DNA of 64,000 nucleotides from Synanceia verrucosa. Its lineage: Eukaryota > Chordata > Actinopteri > Perciformes > Synanceiidae. Each line of letters starts with the position of its first letter. The stretch's first letter is position 1. The notes beneath the pieces are model-generated. The model did no database searches. It had not been told where the DNA came from and worked only from the letters and a program-made list of their open reading frames with translations. Of the stretch, positions 42,337 to 52,960 are shown piece by piece. The stretch spans positions 19,968,645 through 20,032,644 of the forward strand of contig CM056556.1 of NCBI GenBank assembly GCA_029721515.1, given 5' to 3'. Made by a program: the position numbers and the translations under genes.

Positions 42337-42708
42337 TCCCCCTTACTGAAAGTTGAATAGAAAAATGATTACTCTTTTAAGCTTACTGTCGTGAACATGA
42401 AATCATTATAACCAACATATTCCTTAAACTTATGGACTTTTCTTTTCTTTTACTTTACTAGATAAAAGTTCCAACATTTTATAACAGTGTGGTCTGTCTG
42501 CTGCATAAACAAACATTTAACGTTCAGCCACATAACTGACATAACATAAACAACATGTTTCACATCAAACAAATACTTTTTTTCACATCATTTGTTTTCT
42601 TTTTTTTTCCACAGGTAAGTGTTTCTCTTTATTCTTTTCACAGATGTTTCTTTTATTTCGTTTTTTTTTTCAAGTACTCTTTTCACAAATCAAGTCTGTC
42701 TGGTTTCT

Positions 42709-44010
42709 TTATTTCTCTGCCAGACCTGGATCTTGTGACATGAGGTGAGCTCGGTGTGACTGAGTCTCTTCACCTCTGTCTGCCTTGAGTGGCTGCTGCT
42801 CACACTCTGACCCCAGCTCTGGCATAGGAATCAGGTGGGAATGGTTCCGCCGCAGTGTCCCCTGTGGTCCCGTGACCAAGTAAGATCGTGGGGCGCTGTG
42901 TGCAGATGTTACAATACCTGGCTCAGCCGTGTCGGAGATCCAGACGTCGTCTCCTGGTGACAGCTTACCCAGGTCTCGTGCTCGGTGTCTGCTGTTGTAG
43001 TGTTGTGTGTATGCCCGCCTCTTCTCCCTCTCCTTCTGCTGAAGATCGCAAAGGTCTGGAAGTGCCGGCTGCAACCTCCCTGGCAGGATAGGCAGTGTAG
43101 TGCGCAGGCGCCGTCCCATGAGCAGTTCAGCAGGGCTGTAGCCGTTGCTCAGGGGCGTTGCTCTGTAGGCCAACAGAGCGCGGTAGGGATCACCGGCTTT
43201 CTTAAGCAGGTTCTTGACTGCTTGAACGGCGCATTCGGCCTCGCCGTTGCTCTGGGGATATTTGGGACTGCTGGTTACATGTTCAAAACAAGAGTCACTG
43301 GCAAAGGCTTTCATCTCGTGCCCAGAGAATTGTGGCCCATTGTCACCAATGAGAGTCTCAGGAATGCTGTGACGTGCAAACGTTGATTTGAGATAAACTA
43401 TGACATTGACACAGACACATGACACATATCTTGTGGGGCTGAGCTGGGCAATCTCAACATAACGAGAGAAGTAATCAACTACTAACAGGTAGGTTTTGTC
43501 ATTCAGCATGAAAAGGTCTGCACCTAGTTTTTGCCATGGCCTATCAGGTAGTTTGGTTGGCATCAAGGGCTCTCTTGGATTGGCCCTCTCCTTGATGCAT
43601 TCTCTGCATTTGAGTACCAGCTCTCTGATCTGGTTGCTCAGCCCAGGCCACCATACGGCTTGGGCAGCCCTCTCCCTACATTTCACTACCCCTTGGTGCC
43701 CCTCGTGTATTTTCTCTAACACAGTGTCTCTCATTGTAGCAGGGATCACTAACCTTGAACCACGCAGGAGTAGTCCATTGTGCACGCTCAGGGCCGCTCT
43801 CTCGTGCCAGTAGTGCTTGGCGGGCCCCTGTAGCTGATTCCTGTCTGGCCAGCCGTCTACGCAGTACCTCATGACCTGTGCGCAGACACTGTCGTCCTGT
43901 AGCTGTTCCCGCAGCTCCGTCAGGTATCTGTCGCTGGTCGGGAGGTTCTCCAGCACCGAATCAACGTAGATGTTGGTGTCCTCCATCAGGTCGTTGTCAC
44001 TTCTGGTCAC
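42709..44010 (-). CDS. Integrase of Gypsy #2
   Basis: The 433-residue open frame carries an HHCC zinc finger (HEGHQGVVKCRERAAQAVWW, then KCREC), the catalytic Asp in LGADLFMLNDKTYLLVVDYF, the second in LIGDNGPQFSG and the Glu in PQSNGEAECAVQAVK, then a GPY/F-like tail (YLVTGPQGTLRRNHSHLIPM). All three catalytic residues are present. It joins other parts of two integrated genomes only in the sense of being nested; its own upstream pol is dead. Confidence 0.85.
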   Translation of the reverse strand: MTRSDNDLMEDTNIYVDSVLENLPTSDRYLTELREQLQDDSVCAQVMRYCVDGWPDRNQLQGPAKHYWHERAALSVHNGLLLRGSRLVIPATMRDTVLEKIHEGHQGVVKCRERAAQAVWWPGLSNQIRELVLKCRECIKERANPREPLMPTKLPDRPWQKLGADLFMLNDKTYLLVVDYFSRYVEIAQLSPTRYVSCVCVNVIVYLKSTFARHSIPETLIGDNGPQFSGHEMKAFASDSCFEHVTSSPKYPQSNGEAECAVQAVKNLLKKAGDPYRALLAYRATPLSNGYSPAELLMGRRLRTTLPILPGRLQPALPDLCDLQQKEREKRRAYTQHYNSRHRARDLGKLSPGDDVWISDTAEPGIVTSAHSAPRSYLVTGPQGTLRRNHSHLIPMPELGSECEQQPLKADRGEETQSHRAHLMSQDPGLAEK

Positions 44011-45370
44011 TGCATTTGTCAGTGGGGAGCGTGAGAGTGTCAGCTGAGGTGAGGCTTTTCCCCGGTGTGTGGAAGATTGTGTAGGAGTACCTCATTAGGC
44101 GCAATCGGAATCTCTGTATCCGTGGTGGCGATGCATCCAGAGCCTGGCCTCCAAGCAGGCTCACTAGAGGTTTGTGGTCAGTTTCAAGCTCAAAGTGTAG
44201 TCCCAGAATGAAATCACTGAACCTCTCGCAGGCCCATGTGAGTGCCAGCGCTTCTGTCTCCAGCTCGGCGTATCGCTGTTCTGTGTCAGTCAGCGACCTG
44301 GAAGCGTACGCGACAGGTAGCCACACCTCTGCCTTCTTCTGCAGCAGTACGGCTCCCAGCCCATAAGATGAGGCGTCAGCTGATACCTTGAGTGGGCTGT
44401 TTGGGTCGTACAGCTGGAGGACTGACACAGAGGAGAGTTCGTGCTTGAGACTGCGGAATGCGCGTTGCTCGTCGTGACCCCAGCACCACATGTTCTTCTT
44501 TGAGAGGAGGGCTCTCAGTGGCTTGTCCTTCTCAGACAGGTTGGGGATGAATTTCCCGAGCTGGTTCACCATTCCAAGAAAGCTACGAAGCTCGCTGATG
44601 TTCGATGGCTCTCTCATGTCTTGGATGGCTTTTGTTTTGTCTGGGTCTGGTTTCACCCCCTCTGCTGAGATGATGTGCCCTAGGAACTTTGCCTCCTGTC
44701 TCCCGAACTCGCACTTGGTTATGTTAAGCGTGACACCTGCCTTCTCTGCCCACTCCAGGACTGCATGCACTCTGGTGTCGTGCTGCTCCTTCGTGTCCCC
44801 CCAGATGAGGATGTCGTTGACATGGCAGACAACGCCTTCCAGGCCTGCCGTGACCTCCGATGTCATCCTGTGCTGGAATTGCTCTGACGCAGAGCTGACG
44901 CAGAGGGAAGCCTGTTGAAGTGGTAATGCCCGAATGGCGTGATGAAGGTAGTGTACAGAGCTGATTCTTTTGTGAGTGGTATCTGCCAAAAGCCCATGTT
45001 CGCGTCGAGCTTGGAGAAGTACTTGGTCCCTGTCAGCATGCCTAGGGTGTGTTCAACAGATGGCAAGATGAACTTTTCCCTGCACACTGACTCGTTCACA
45101 GGTGACATGTCCACACATATTCTCACCTCATTGTTTTTCTTAGGAGCCACCACCATGCCGCAACACCTGATGACGTCCAGACTCTCCATCCTCTCCAACT
45201 CCCGCTTCACCTTGCCCATGAGTGGCAGTGGCACTCGCCGTGGGACTTTGAGAGAGAAGGGTTTGGCGTCTGGCTTGAGTTTTATCGTGTAGTGCTTCTG
45301 GACCAGCCCCAGTCCGTCGCAGAGCTTAGGGTAGGTCGCCCTTACTGTCTCTAGGGTCTATCATGTCCAT
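43997..45370 (-). pseudogene. RT and RNase H of Gypsy #2
   Basis: Two overlapping frames hold the RT: RMESLDVIRCCGMVVAPKKN, VRICVDMSPVN and YFSKLDANMGFWQIPL (44863-45234), then, after a frameshift near 44890, GVVCHVNDILIWGDTKEQHD, KFLGHIISAEGVKPDP and LRSFLGMVNQLGKFIP. The active-site motif normally V-D-D reads V-N-D (about 44810-44825). RNase H follows with LKVSADASSYGLGAVLLQ, AELETEALALTWACERF and ETDHKPLVSLL. A further frameshift precedes integrase. Confidence 0.85.
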
Positions 45371-45598
45371 TCTAGCAACCAGTTTTAGTCTCACTGAAGC
45401 TGGCCTGCTCAGTAGACCAACATGCAGGTCTTTGACGATGTAGATCTTCTCTGTGATGCTCCTGTCTTTGTAGTTGAGTGTTTCAGTGACTGAGTGACTG
45501 ACCCCAGCACATTCAGTTTTGCACCACCAGGCCCATACAGCTGTTTCAGGGCTGCTTTTATCTCTTTGTCACCCTGCATCACACTTTTTGTCAGGATC

Positions 45599-46523
45599 TG
45601 TCCGTCTGTTTTGGTTATCTATTTTTGTCTCGTGCATGCATGTTGTCTTGTCATTTCCTGTTTTATTTTGAAGTAACTGTGTTTTCCCTCTCGTTTCAGA
45701 TTCACACTTCCCCTTCCTCCTGTTTCCCGCATCTTGTGATTGTCTGACCCCGCCCCAATTGTCTCCACCTGTTCCCCATCACCTCGTGTATAAATAGTCC
45801 AGTCTTCCCCTGTCTCGTTGCGTGATCGTCATGTTCCCTGTGTCCGTGTGTTCATCGCTCCCTTGTTTGCCTTGCTTGATTTCCAGCTTCCTTGTATCTC
45901 CAGAGGTAATTTTGTTTGTAGTTTTGATAGCCTTTTCTTTTGATTACACTAGACGAATCCTCTGCGGAGTCGATCCTAGTTGTACCCTTGAGTTAGTCAC
46001 CATTTTGTTAGTTTCCCTTAGTCCACAAGAAGAATCCTCCTCGGAGTAGATCCTTGTGTGTTTTCCCTTTGGTAGTTTATTTTCTGTTTTTTGGTAATTC
46101 CCTCCTCTAGTGTAGAGTTGTAGGTGCCCCAGTTTATTTCCATAGCTCCCCTTCTCCTAGGTTGCCTTAGCTGTGTTCCTTCCCCTCCTAGCGTCCCTCT
46201 TAGTTTCCCTCCTGTTACTAGTAGTGTGCTTAGTGCGTACTTTTCATAGCCAACTGAGTCAGTATTTCCCCTTTTGCTTTCTAGGTAATGTTAATGGTTT
46301 TCCCTCTTGGCATTGAGAGTGGCTTTTGATTTTTCCCCGGTAATAGTCGAGCGAAGAGAGAGTAGGGACTTCTTGGGCGCGCGCCTCCACCTGCCCCGTG
46401 GCGCGTGGCCGTGCTCCACCTCCCCGCTGGAACACCGTACTCGATTACATTGCTCACTTGAATAAAGACTTGTGTGAGAACTGTACTACTATGTATGAGT
46501 CGTGCGTCTGGGTTCCTGGCAAT
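45599..46523 (+). mobile_element. Solo LTR inserted in the Gypsy #2 protease
   Basis: The 925-base insertion starts TGTCCGTCTG and is flanked by GGATC on both sides (45594-45598 and 46524-46528). It has a TATAAATA box at 45789 and AATAAA at 46461, in the order expected for an LTR on the plus strand. The last bases (GGCAAT) are not the standard CA end, so the right border may be off by two. It shares words with the LTRs at 56257-57022 and 38925-39040. Confidence 0.65.
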
Positions 46524-46696
46524 GGATCCCTATCACTTTTGTATACCTGCTCAGGTATGGCTGTTACAGCGGCGCCAGTATCTATTTTAAAAGTCACTGT
46601 GCTGCCTTTTAAGCCAATCTCAGCCATCCATGGCTCTACATCAGAGGACACCTCACCTAAAAACAGTCCATCTATGTCCTCGGCGAGCTCATTCAC
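46524..46696 (-). pseudogene. Protease of Gypsy #2, interrupted
   Basis: FKIDTGAAVTAIPEQVY carries the DTG aspartic protease motif. The frame is broken right after SDRDP by an LTR insertion (45599-46523) and the downstream part continues from 45598 (ILTKSVMQGDKEIKAALKQL). Confidence 0.75.
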
Positions 46697-46708
46697 AGTG
46701 CTGGCTCT

Positions 46709-46750
46709 GCATACCTTTCTGTAGTGCTCTCTCTTGCCACAGCTGTGGCA
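46709..46750 (-). other. CCHC zinc knuckle of Gypsy #2
   Basis: CHSCGKREHYRKVC matches C-x2-C-x4-H-x4-C exactly. It is in frame with the downstream protease but not with the gag frame. Confidence 0.85.
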
Positions 46751-46854
46751 CTCAGCGTTCCGTGCAGGACACTGAACCGCAGGATAGGGTGGTGATTTTC
46801 CAAATTTGTGGCATGCTGTCTGTTCCGTCGCCGTTTGCGTCGTTTTCTTTGTTT

Positions 46855-47658
46855 TTACCCTTTTGCTTTGAATTGCTTTGCGTTTCGTGGTTTCCCTTTA
46901 AATTTGTGCAGTGCATCCACAGCTACTTTGCTAGCAGCGCTCATCTCCCCCCTCAAGTCAGTCTGTTGGCGCCTAACTTCCTCTGACTGCCTAGCTATGG
47001 TGATCGCTTTGGCGAGAGTGAGCTGGCTATCGAGTTGCATTTTCTGAGACAGTGCTGAATCTCTAATGCCCACTACCAATCGGTCTCGTAAAAGTTTATC
47101 ATGTAATGGACCGTAAGCACAGCTCTCGGCTAAGGCGTAAAGTGAAGTGCGGAATACGTCCACTGATTCAGAGGGCTGCCGCACTCTCTGATTAAATTTG
47201 GCCCGTTCGTGAATCACAGTTCTCTTTGGGACGAAGTAGCCATCAAATCCATTTTTAACTGCACTATACTGCTGACGCTGCTGCTGGTTTAGCTCTAGCC
47301 CCCTTAGCATGTTGTCCACCTCGTCCCCCATGCAGTAAACTAAGGTATTTACTTGGTTTGCATCAGAAGAGTTATTAAGGTTACTTGCCAGTCTGAATCG
47401 TTCAAAGCAACGAATCCATTTTTGCCATTCATGGGGTTTTGAGAAGTCGAAAGGTTCCGGTGGCTTGATCGTAAAGGTTGCACTTGGGATAGCACCAGTA
47501 GCCCCTTGCCCACATGGCACGTTAGCCGCTCCTTGGCTTGGCACAGCATTAACATTAGCTCCTTGCCCCTCCGGAACAACGTTAGCATCCACGTTGTCGC
47601 CTGGCGCTGCCGCTGGTGCTGGTGCTTGTGCCTGCTGGTTTTGCTCTTGCTCGTTCAT
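46855..47658 (-). CDS. Gag polyprotein of Gypsy #2
   Basis: The 267-aa reading frame starts at ATG 47658 after the 5' LTR and primer-binding site. A Gln/Ala/Pro-rich amino end is followed by PPEPFDFSKPHEWQKWIRCF, typical of fish Gypsy Gag capsid starts, then FNQRVRQPSESVDVFRTSLY and LRDRLVVGIRDSALSQKMQL. It ends in a Lys-rich stretch just before the nucleocapsid. A frameshift separates it from the CCHC knuckle. Confidence 0.8.
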   Translation of the reverse strand: MNEQEQNQQAQAPAPAAAPGDNVDANVVPEGQGANVNAVPSQGAANVPCGQGATGAIPSATFTIKPPEPFDFSKPHEWQKWIRCFERFRLASNLNNSSDANQVNTLVYCMGDEVDNMLRGLELNQQQRQQYSAVKNGFDGYFVPKRTVIHERAKFNQRVRQPSESVDVFRTSLYALAESCAYGPLHDKLLRDRLVVGIRDSALSQKMQLDSQLTLAKAITIARQSEEVRRQQTDLRGEMSAASKVAVDALHKFKGKPRNAKQFKAKG

Positions 47659-47936
47659 CCTTGCTTGTTTTCATCTCTGTCGTCGTTAGGTACTGGATCT
47701 CGACATTCACGCTGTCTCGTGTCCACAGGTCGTGAAAGTCTCCGCTTCTGACACCATGTTGTGTGACTCAAATAAACACTGGACGACAGGAGTACGGTTC
47801 ATACGTTTACTGAAAACTCTGTGCATCCAACTCTGACACAAGCATTGCATACAGTGGCTTATATATCTGGGGACTAGAGTTCCCCCTAGTGGCATACATC
47901 GGTACAGCCCATAATGCATAGCTGGTCTAACACATA

Positions 47937-49540
47937 CAGTCATGGAAAAAATTATTAGACCACCCTTGTTTTCTTCAATTTCTTGTTAATTTTAATGCCT
48001 GGCTCAACTAAAGGTACATTTGTTTGGACAATTATAATGATAACAACAAAAATAGCTCATGAGAGTTTAATTTAAGAACTAAGGATTATTCATTTTCCAT
48101 GGTTTTCTTGATAATAACCAAAATTACTTACATTCTTACATCAATAGCTATGGCATTGTACCGCCAAAAACACTACTTTTAAGCATTCCGTGTTTTCTTT
48201 TCTGTTTGCTTTAAACACATGATACACACAAGAGTTAATACTTGATTGCATAACCATTGTTTTTGATGACTGCAGCCATGCGTCTTGGCATGCTCTCCAC
48301 CAGCTTCTGACATTGTTCTGCTGTCACAGCAGCCCATTCCTGTTGGACAAATTCAAACAAATTTTCTTTGTTTTTGGGCTTGTGGTTCTCCATTTTGAGT
48401 TTGATGATTTTCCACAGGTTTTCAATTGGATTAAGATCTGGTGATTGAGCAGGCCAAGGCATGGTGCGAATGTTGTGGTTCTCCATCCAGGCTTTAACTG
48501 ACCTTGCCGTGTGGCAAGGGGCATTGTCTTGTTGGAAAATCCAGTCATTCGAGGCAGGAAAGAGTTTTCCAGCTGATGGAAGAAGACTGTTTTCAAGGGT
48601 AGTCCTGTACTTGACCTGGTTCATTCGGCCTTCACACAATTGCATTTGCCCTGTTCCACTCAGACTGAAACAACCCCAGATCATGACTGATCCACCCCAT
48701 GTTTTACTGTAGGGGCAAGACAGTCTGGGTTGTAAGCTTCTCCAGGCTTCCTCCTAACCAGTAAGTTGGCTGGAGTGGGCATCAATTCAAAATTGGATTC
48801 ATCACTGAAGAGAACCTTAGCCCAATCATCAACAGTCCAATCCTTGTGGTCTCGAGCAAAGAGTAACCGGGCCTTCCTCTGCCTTTCATTGATGAAGGGC
48901 TTCTTGCGTGCTCTGTGTGACTTCAAACCAGCTTCAACAAGTCGGTTTCGAACTGTCCTTGCCGAGCAAGTCACATTTCTCGACAGTGCCCACTCATTTT
49001 TAAGGTCCCTGGAGGTCTGACGACGATTCCTGACACAGGAACGGATGAGTGCACGGTCATCTCGTGGGGTAGAAAGACGTTTCCTGCCACGGCCAGGTAG
49101 CAATTTGGTAGTGCCATGTTCAGCTTGTTTTTTTGTTGGAATGAACGGCTGTCTTGGAGATCTTCAGTTTTTCGCTACCTGTCTCTCACTCATGCCAATT
49201 TCCAGCAGTGCCAAGATGGCTGCCTTTGTTGCTTCACATAATTCTTTTGTTTTAGGCATTATGTGAGAGCTGACAACTTCTGAGTTGTGCTACGGCTTGA
49301 ATGTAAGCAGGAAACCACTCTAGGCCTTTGCATGTGCAGTGCTGCTTGTGACATGAAATGGCCTCTTGTATACCCTGGGAATCAATTAAGCTTAAGAATG
49401 TCAAATAGGACATAAAGTATTATGTGACCAGCTGCATTTTTTGTTGTGTTCATTGTATTATACGTTTAGTGGTACCAGATATTAGAATGAACAAGAAATT
49501 GAAGAAAACAAGGGTGGTCTAATAATTTTTTCCATGACTG
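47937..49540 (-). mobile_element. Tc1/mariner element in the Gypsy #2 5' LTR, DD34E
   Basis: CAGTCATGGAAAAAATTATT at 47937 is inverted at the right end (AATAATTTTTTCCATGACTG, ending 49540). The TIRs run about 50 bases. TA is duplicated (47935-47936, 49541-49542) and LTR sequence resumes at 49543. The minus-strand transposase is in two frames. 49103-48681 has SRDLKNEWALSRNVTCSART and KVLFSDESNFE with the first catalytic Asp. 48684-48235 has IFQQDNAPCHTARSVKAW and PAQSPDLNPIENLWK. The spacing between the last two acidic residues is 34. One frameshift near 48685 (in the KHG-G-MIWGCF region) and a stop near the amino end (about 49170) disable it. Confidence 0.9.
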
Positions 49541-49565
49541 TATAAACACACTGGTTTACACCACA

Positions 49566-49660
49566 GCTGCCACAACCCAAGATGTGCAACTCTCAATGAT
49601 GAGACAGGTCATCACCTCAGGGTGGCCTGGGTCACGCAAGAAATGCATAAATATGGCACT
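49566..49660 (+). mobile_element. Gypsy #1, continuation after the nested element
   Basis: VQLSMMRQVITSGWP is read in phase with the plus-strand frame that stops at 42138 when one copy of the 5-base duplication is discounted. The element is lost after about 49660; no 3' LTR is seen. Confidence 0.65.
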
Positions 49661-50120
49661 GTAAAATTTAAGAATTTGTTTACACTGGTGGCATGTTACA
49701 TTTGTGTTTAGACCTTTGTTTTTACTTTACTTATAGTTTCAAGGTGCTTGACTAGATGACTGATTAAAAAACAACTGCACCCCGTTATGGAGACTCTCTG
49801 CTTTTATTGACGACGCCAAGGGCTGCTACACTTTAGAACCTTCATCCCTCTAACATTCAGTCAAGAACAAATATTTTTTTAAAAGGCCACCTTCATCTTG
49901 TGTGGTGAGTTTTGCAGGGGTTGACTGAGGTTTTTTGGCAAAAATTAGTGGCTCAACCTCCTGGCTTTCTGTTGTCTGCCATCAATATGTTCCCTCTTAG
50001 GCCTCCGGTACTGTTTGATATGGTCAGTGCTATATTTCGTTTGTATGGTTTTGGCAGCAGAATTTTTCAGTTTGCCACCGATGTCCTCAGTGATATATGG
50101 ACCTGAAAAATCTGGCTACC

Positions 50121-50275
50121 ATTACGTTTGTAGAGATTTATTATGTTTGTGGGGAAGTGAAATTTGTTCAACTTTCAATGCTGTAATAACTTGTTGTTTG
50201 ACTGTTGTTTGTACCTACTAATAGCCTACAGATCGTGGGTTCGGAATCCAGCTGCTGACTCTCCGCTCCATGATC
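50121..50275. repeat. Left arm of a long inverted repeat
   Basis: ATTACGTTTGTAGAGATTTA through CTGACTCTCCGCTCCATGAT is inverted at 55319-55515, with about 85% identity by eye and a ~37-base gap in this copy. Confidence 0.75.
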
Positions 50276-50577
50276 ACAGAGATCGCCATTGGTGACACTG
50301 GTGATGTCTTTGACTGAAAACCACTTCAGGCTACAAGCTGTTTTCCCAAGAGGTGTAAACTTAATTTTGTACTTGGATAGTCTCAGACGACTCCATTTAA
50401 AAAAAAAAACAACATGTTTTTTTTTGTGAGTCTATGGGTCTTACACCTAATTCTCACCAAAATGTCTTTACTGACATTATAGATGGATGATTTACAATAC
50501 ATGCTTTCTGAGCCGTTTTTTCATGACAATGCTTAGTTGCATTTTTTGCTGTACTTCTCACTCCATTTCTCTTTTAT

Positions 50578-51542
50578 TTAAAACAAATCCCTTTGGTTTC
50601 TGGAAGGAAGCAGTGTGTCTGCATTAGCCATACAGTCATCTATGGTGGTAGGCGATGGATGTGGGCTTTGAGCCAGAAGTATGTGGTTGCTTTTACGGCC
50701 GTAATATAGATGGAATGGTGTCATCCAATCCAACTGTTGTTTAGGATCTTCATTGAGGACTTGAGCATATTTGGGTAAATGACTGACCCAGTTCACACCT
50801 CTTTCGACGTTAATGTGATCATACAGGATCTTCTGTCTCAATGCTCTGTGCATCCTCTCATTTTTTCCCTGGCTTTGAGGGTGATAAGGTGAGCTTTGGA
50901 TGACTTTTATGTTCATGCTTTCATAAGCCTTTTCCCCACACCTTTGAACTCACATCCCTGGTCGTGACATTTGGTGGTCCCTATTCCATGTAAATATCTT
51001 CCAAATGCTGAGCTATTTCATGACTGCTTTTCCCCTTTAATGGTTTCAACCACACATATTGACTGAACACATCCTGTACCGTGAGGATATATTTGTAGGT
51101 CACTCTCCCATATGTAACTTTCCGTCCTGTCATGTCAAGTAGGTTGATTTGGTGTCTTTCCTGAACCTGTTTAGCTGTAATTGCCTTCAAAGGTGATCTG
51201 TTTGTAAATTGCATGGCACTGTCTGGATGAATCAAATCCTCGTTAAACAGCTTTCTCACTCAACCCCGAGTACTTCTCTCTCAGTCTGATGTTAACTTTT
51301 TGGGCATTAGAACCTTGAGTGCCATCAAATCCTTTCTTAGCAAGATCCGGGATATCAAACTTCTTTACCACAATCTTCCCGTTGCACAAAATGGATTTTC
51401 CATCATCACTTAAGGAATACTGGTGCTTGTTTCTCCATACTCTGACAAGCGCTGCCCGTTGAGTTTTTGTCCTGTCTGCAAAAGGGACATCAAATTCTCC
51501 CTTGAGTACCTTCAGTACAACACTGTAGGTCTCATCATCCAT
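50578..51542 (-). pseudogene. Integrase-core (rve) protein relic, Ginger/KRBA2-like
   Basis: The minus strand encodes, with frameshifts, KVLKGEFDVPFADRTKTQRA, LREKYSGLSEKAV, TAKQVQERHQINLLDMTGRK, KYILTVQDVFSQYVWLKPL, TTRDQGCEFKGVGKRLMKA (about 50985-50930, after a stop) and VIQSSPYHPQSQGKNERMHR, then NEDPKQQLDWMTPFHLYYGR. The DxD/E core resembles integrases of Ginger-type DNA transposons and their KRBA2-like relatives, common in fish genomes. In related proteins the first motif reads QIDL; here it is QINL. It is dead. It lies inside the inverted-repeat-bounded segment. Confidence 0.6.
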
Positions 51543-51616
51543 ATAGTCCCAGAGCCAAGAGGGTTTTAATTAGACAAAATTTAACACTTGAAAATGTTAA
51601 CACCAACGTATATCAA

Positions 51617-52041
51617 TTATATCATCTTAAATTTCTTGTACATATAAATGGAAATAGAAAACAAACCAACCAGTAAGCAAAAGAAATACCACATGTATGC
51701 AGTGAAGGTAACTGCTACTTCATTACCAGACTGGATAGATACAAAATCATCACTTTCATCATCGCTTTCATCACTGGAGTAAGAGAAGAATTCCTCATCC
51801 ATGCCATCTGTAGGGGCACCACTGTCTTTCTTGCTGAGAACTGAGAACTCTGAGGTAGTTGTTTGCCATCATTCCAGTCGATAACATACTGGCTGTCCTT
51901 TAACAACCATCCATGCTCTTTAGGATCCAGGTTTGAAGGATTTCTAGCTGGGGCATCCTTCCACAAGTAGGCAATATAGTTTGCTCTTTGGACTTTGTTG
52001 ACCAGTGAAGAATGACAAGGTGGCATATCACTTGAATTCAC
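51617..52041 (-). pseudogene. Relic of a fish multi-domain repeat ORF (MPPC...LWK motif)
   Basis: SDMPPCHSSLVNKVQRANYI, AYLWKDAPARNPSNLDPKEH and YVIDWNDGKQLPQS form a conserved block found in many uncharacterised, repeat-encoded fish proteins. A frameshift follows near 51800. I cannot assign a biochemical role. Confidence 0.45.
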
Positions 52042-52104
52042 ATTTCATTTTGCTGAGGCTGGGTGCATACTTCTGCTTGAACAGAGCAACAGAGCAAGCA
52101 CTGA

Positions 52105-52425
52105 TAATTCTGAGAATTCCTTTATTTGATCCCTCGATGAGGGAAATTACATTTTCACTCTGTTAGTATTTTTTTTTTTATTTTCAGTCGCACATTACAC
52201 ACACAAGTCATGAAACAAACACATGCATTGGAGGAGAGGTGTCAGAGTGAGGGGGCTGCCACTTATCCAGGCGCCCTGAGCAGTTGGGGGTGTGGTGCCT
52301 TGCTCAAGGGCACCTCTCTAGCTACCAGTCCACTCTCCAGACTTGGTTCGACCTGGACTTGAAGTGTCGACCCTCCGTTTCCCAGCCCAAGTCACTACAG
52401 ACTGAGCAACTGCCACCACCTTAAA
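52105..52425 (-). mobile_element. tRNA-derived SINE, copy 1
   Basis: On the minus strand GGTGGCAGTTGCTCAGTCTG (A-box region) and GAGGGTCGACACTTCAAGTC (B-box region) start a 320-base element ending in AACAGAGTGAAAATGTAATT and an AAGGAATT tail. It is the same family as 62199-62535. It separates the two relic ORF blocks on either side. Confidence 0.7.
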
Positions 52426-52439
52426 TAAATTGTTGTTTC

Positions 52440-52960
52440 TTCTTCATCAGGTTAAATGGTCTCATCTTTCCCTTGTCCATGAAGGAAGCTGAGTAGTCTG
52501 AGCCAGTGTAGGCATGGAATGCAGGCAAGGCTACAAAGACTTCTCTGTCCATATCTTCTACCAGCTGGGATATGTTGATATACCGCCTTGTGTTGTTGTG
52601 TTGTTTGAGCTCAGACCAACATCCATCCAGACCAGTGGTTGGTCAGGCATTTGTGAGATGTGCTATAACAGGAGTACAAACACCTCTGTGTCAGAACACC
52701 TCACAGCAACTGTTGGCTCTCCACACTCCTCTGCAATTTGCTGGGCTATCTTCATGGTCTCAAGTACAACATTATTTCTGGTTGGTGGCAGGGTGATATT
52801 TTTCAGATACAGGACTCTCTGTTGTGGCAGAATGTCCACAGTTATCACTGAATTCCACCCAGTTCACATCATCCAAAGATGGTCTCTGTACTCCAGTGGT
52901 GTCTCTTCTTGAGGCCTGGGTACATATGTCACATCATAGGCAAACTGACCCATCTTGGGC
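52440..52960 (-). pseudogene. Relic of the same repeat ORF, PIN/XPG-like motifs
   Basis: Across frameshifts the minus strand encodes VITVDILPQQRVLYLKNITL, PTRNNVVLETMKIAQQIAEE, a SDTEVFVLLL motif, WMDVGLSSNNTTRRYINISQ and VFVALPAFHAYTGSDYSASF. D-T-[DE]-V-...LL and GxDY motifs resemble PIN/FEN1-like nuclease folds. The similarity is by motif only. Confidence 0.4.

Larger units (their letters stand above)
42139..49565 (-). mobile_element. Gypsy LTR retrotransposon #2, near full length, nested
   Basis: LTRs of about 200 bases lie at 42139-42336 (3' LTR) and 47757-47936 plus 49543-49565 (5' LTR, split by a Tc1 element). The outer 5-base duplications are GCTAC (42134-42138) and GCTGC (49566-49570). 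On the minus strand the primer-binding site TGGTGTCAGAAGCGG follows the 5' LTR and fits tRNA-Leu; a purine tract (TAAGGGGGA) precedes the 3' LTR. Gene order is gag, CCHC knuckle, protease, RT, RNase H, integrase, which is standard for Gypsy. Without the two inner insertions it would be about 4.9 kb. It was inserted into Gypsy #1. Confidence 0.92.

Noticed and set aside
44490..45292. Plus-strand ORFs of 117-142 codons
   Set aside because: Antisense shadows of the Gypsy #2 RT/RNase H frames.
46855..47047. Plus-strand ORF over gag
   Set aside because: Shadow of the minus-strand Gag.
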